5,206 nucleotides of DNA, taken from NCBI GenBank assembly GCA_003488145.1, contig DNMQ01000509.1:1-5206 (forward strand). Direction: 5' to 3'. The translations under genes and the position numbers were made by a program. Below are positions 5,153 through 5,206 of this stretch, piece after piece. Source of the stretch: Pseudomonas sp. (GTDB lineage Bacteria > Pseudomonadota > Gammaproteobacteria > Pseudomonadales > Pseudomonadaceae). Within the stretch, counting starts at the first letter, position 1; the number at the start of each line of letters is the position of its first letter. Under the pieces are notes generated by a model that was not told the DNA's origin, ran no database searches, and was given only the letters and a program-made list of their open reading frames with translations.

Positions 5153-5206
5153 TTAGCGGCGCGGCGGCACCGAGCGGGTGCGGCCGCTGCCGTCGATGGC
5201 GACGAA
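5153..5206 (-). CDS. C-terminal end of a probable acyl-CoA thioesterase (partial)
   Basis: On the minus strand the frame reads FVAIDGSGRTRSVPPRR and then stops at TAA (5155-5153); the rest lies beyond the window. The pattern FVAID-x-x-GR-x-R-x-VPP is what I recall from the C-terminal ends of hotdog-fold acyl-CoA thioesterases, which hydrolyse acyl-CoA to free acid and CoA. Only 17 residues are visible and no catalytic residues are included, so the family is tentative. The gene converges on the diguanylate cyclase gene, with 8 bases between the two stops and no evident hairpin terminator between them. Confidence 0.5.
   Translation of the reverse strand, partial: FVAIDGSGRTRSVPPRR

Noticed and set aside
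5180..5187. GCGGCCGC palindrome near the window end
   Set aside because: It lies inside the C-terminal codons of the minus-strand gene and is explained by GC-rich coding sequence.
1..5206. CRISPR array, tRNA or rRNA genes, phage or toxin-antitoxin system
   Set aside because: No regularly spaced repeats, no tRNA cloverleaf, no rRNA sequence and no mobile-element gene were seen; coding density is accounted for by the listed genes.

Overview
The window is GC-rich chromosomal DNA that looks like Pseudomonas sensu lato. The support is a RecB/RecD pair of gammaproteobacterial type, long spurious antisense ORFs typical of high-GC codon use, and a REP element of the Pseudomonas GTAG-plus-hairpin type between recB and recD. 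No database search was possible, so the genus is an inference and no species is claimed. The window is mostly ordinary core genome; the unusual part is the recB-recD junction.

Layout, left to right. Positions 1-294 (+) hold the 3' end of recB with its nuclease core. Positions 295-430 are a spacer between recB and recD. It contains a REPIN (two inverted REP copies, 348-412) and a 47-codon open frame (291-434) that overlaps both the recB stop and the recD start. Positions 431-2281 (+) hold complete recD, which ends in a peptide resembling a beta-clamp-binding motif. Positions 2412-2855 (+) encode a small four-helix membrane protein of unknown function. Positions 2856-3764 (-) encode an AEC (auxin efflux carrier) family permease; its stop directly abuts that of the preceding gene within the palindrome TGATCA. 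A divergent intergenic region of 165 bp follows. Positions 3930-5144 (+) encode a membrane diguanylate cyclase with intact GGEEF and RxxD inhibitory sites. Positions 5153-5206 (-) hold the last 17 codons of a convergent gene, probably an acyl-CoA thioesterase.

How the genes relate. RecB and RecD are subunits of the RecBCD helicase-nuclease, which processes double-strand breaks; recC presumably lies upstream, outside the window. The membrane protein, AEC permease, diguanylate cyclase and thioesterase form no evident pathway together. The last two boundaries are convergent, and the AEC/diguanylate cyclase pair is divergent, so these look like separate transcription units.

The most interesting observations are these. 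(1) A 140-bp segment bounded by ATGA on both sides separates recB from recD. Removing it would restore a direct ATGA stop/start overlap next to a strong AGGAGG ribosome binding site. (2) RecD ends in QLSLF after a flexible-looking tail. (3) The diguanylate cyclase has a six-helix membrane sensor that I cannot assign to a named family.
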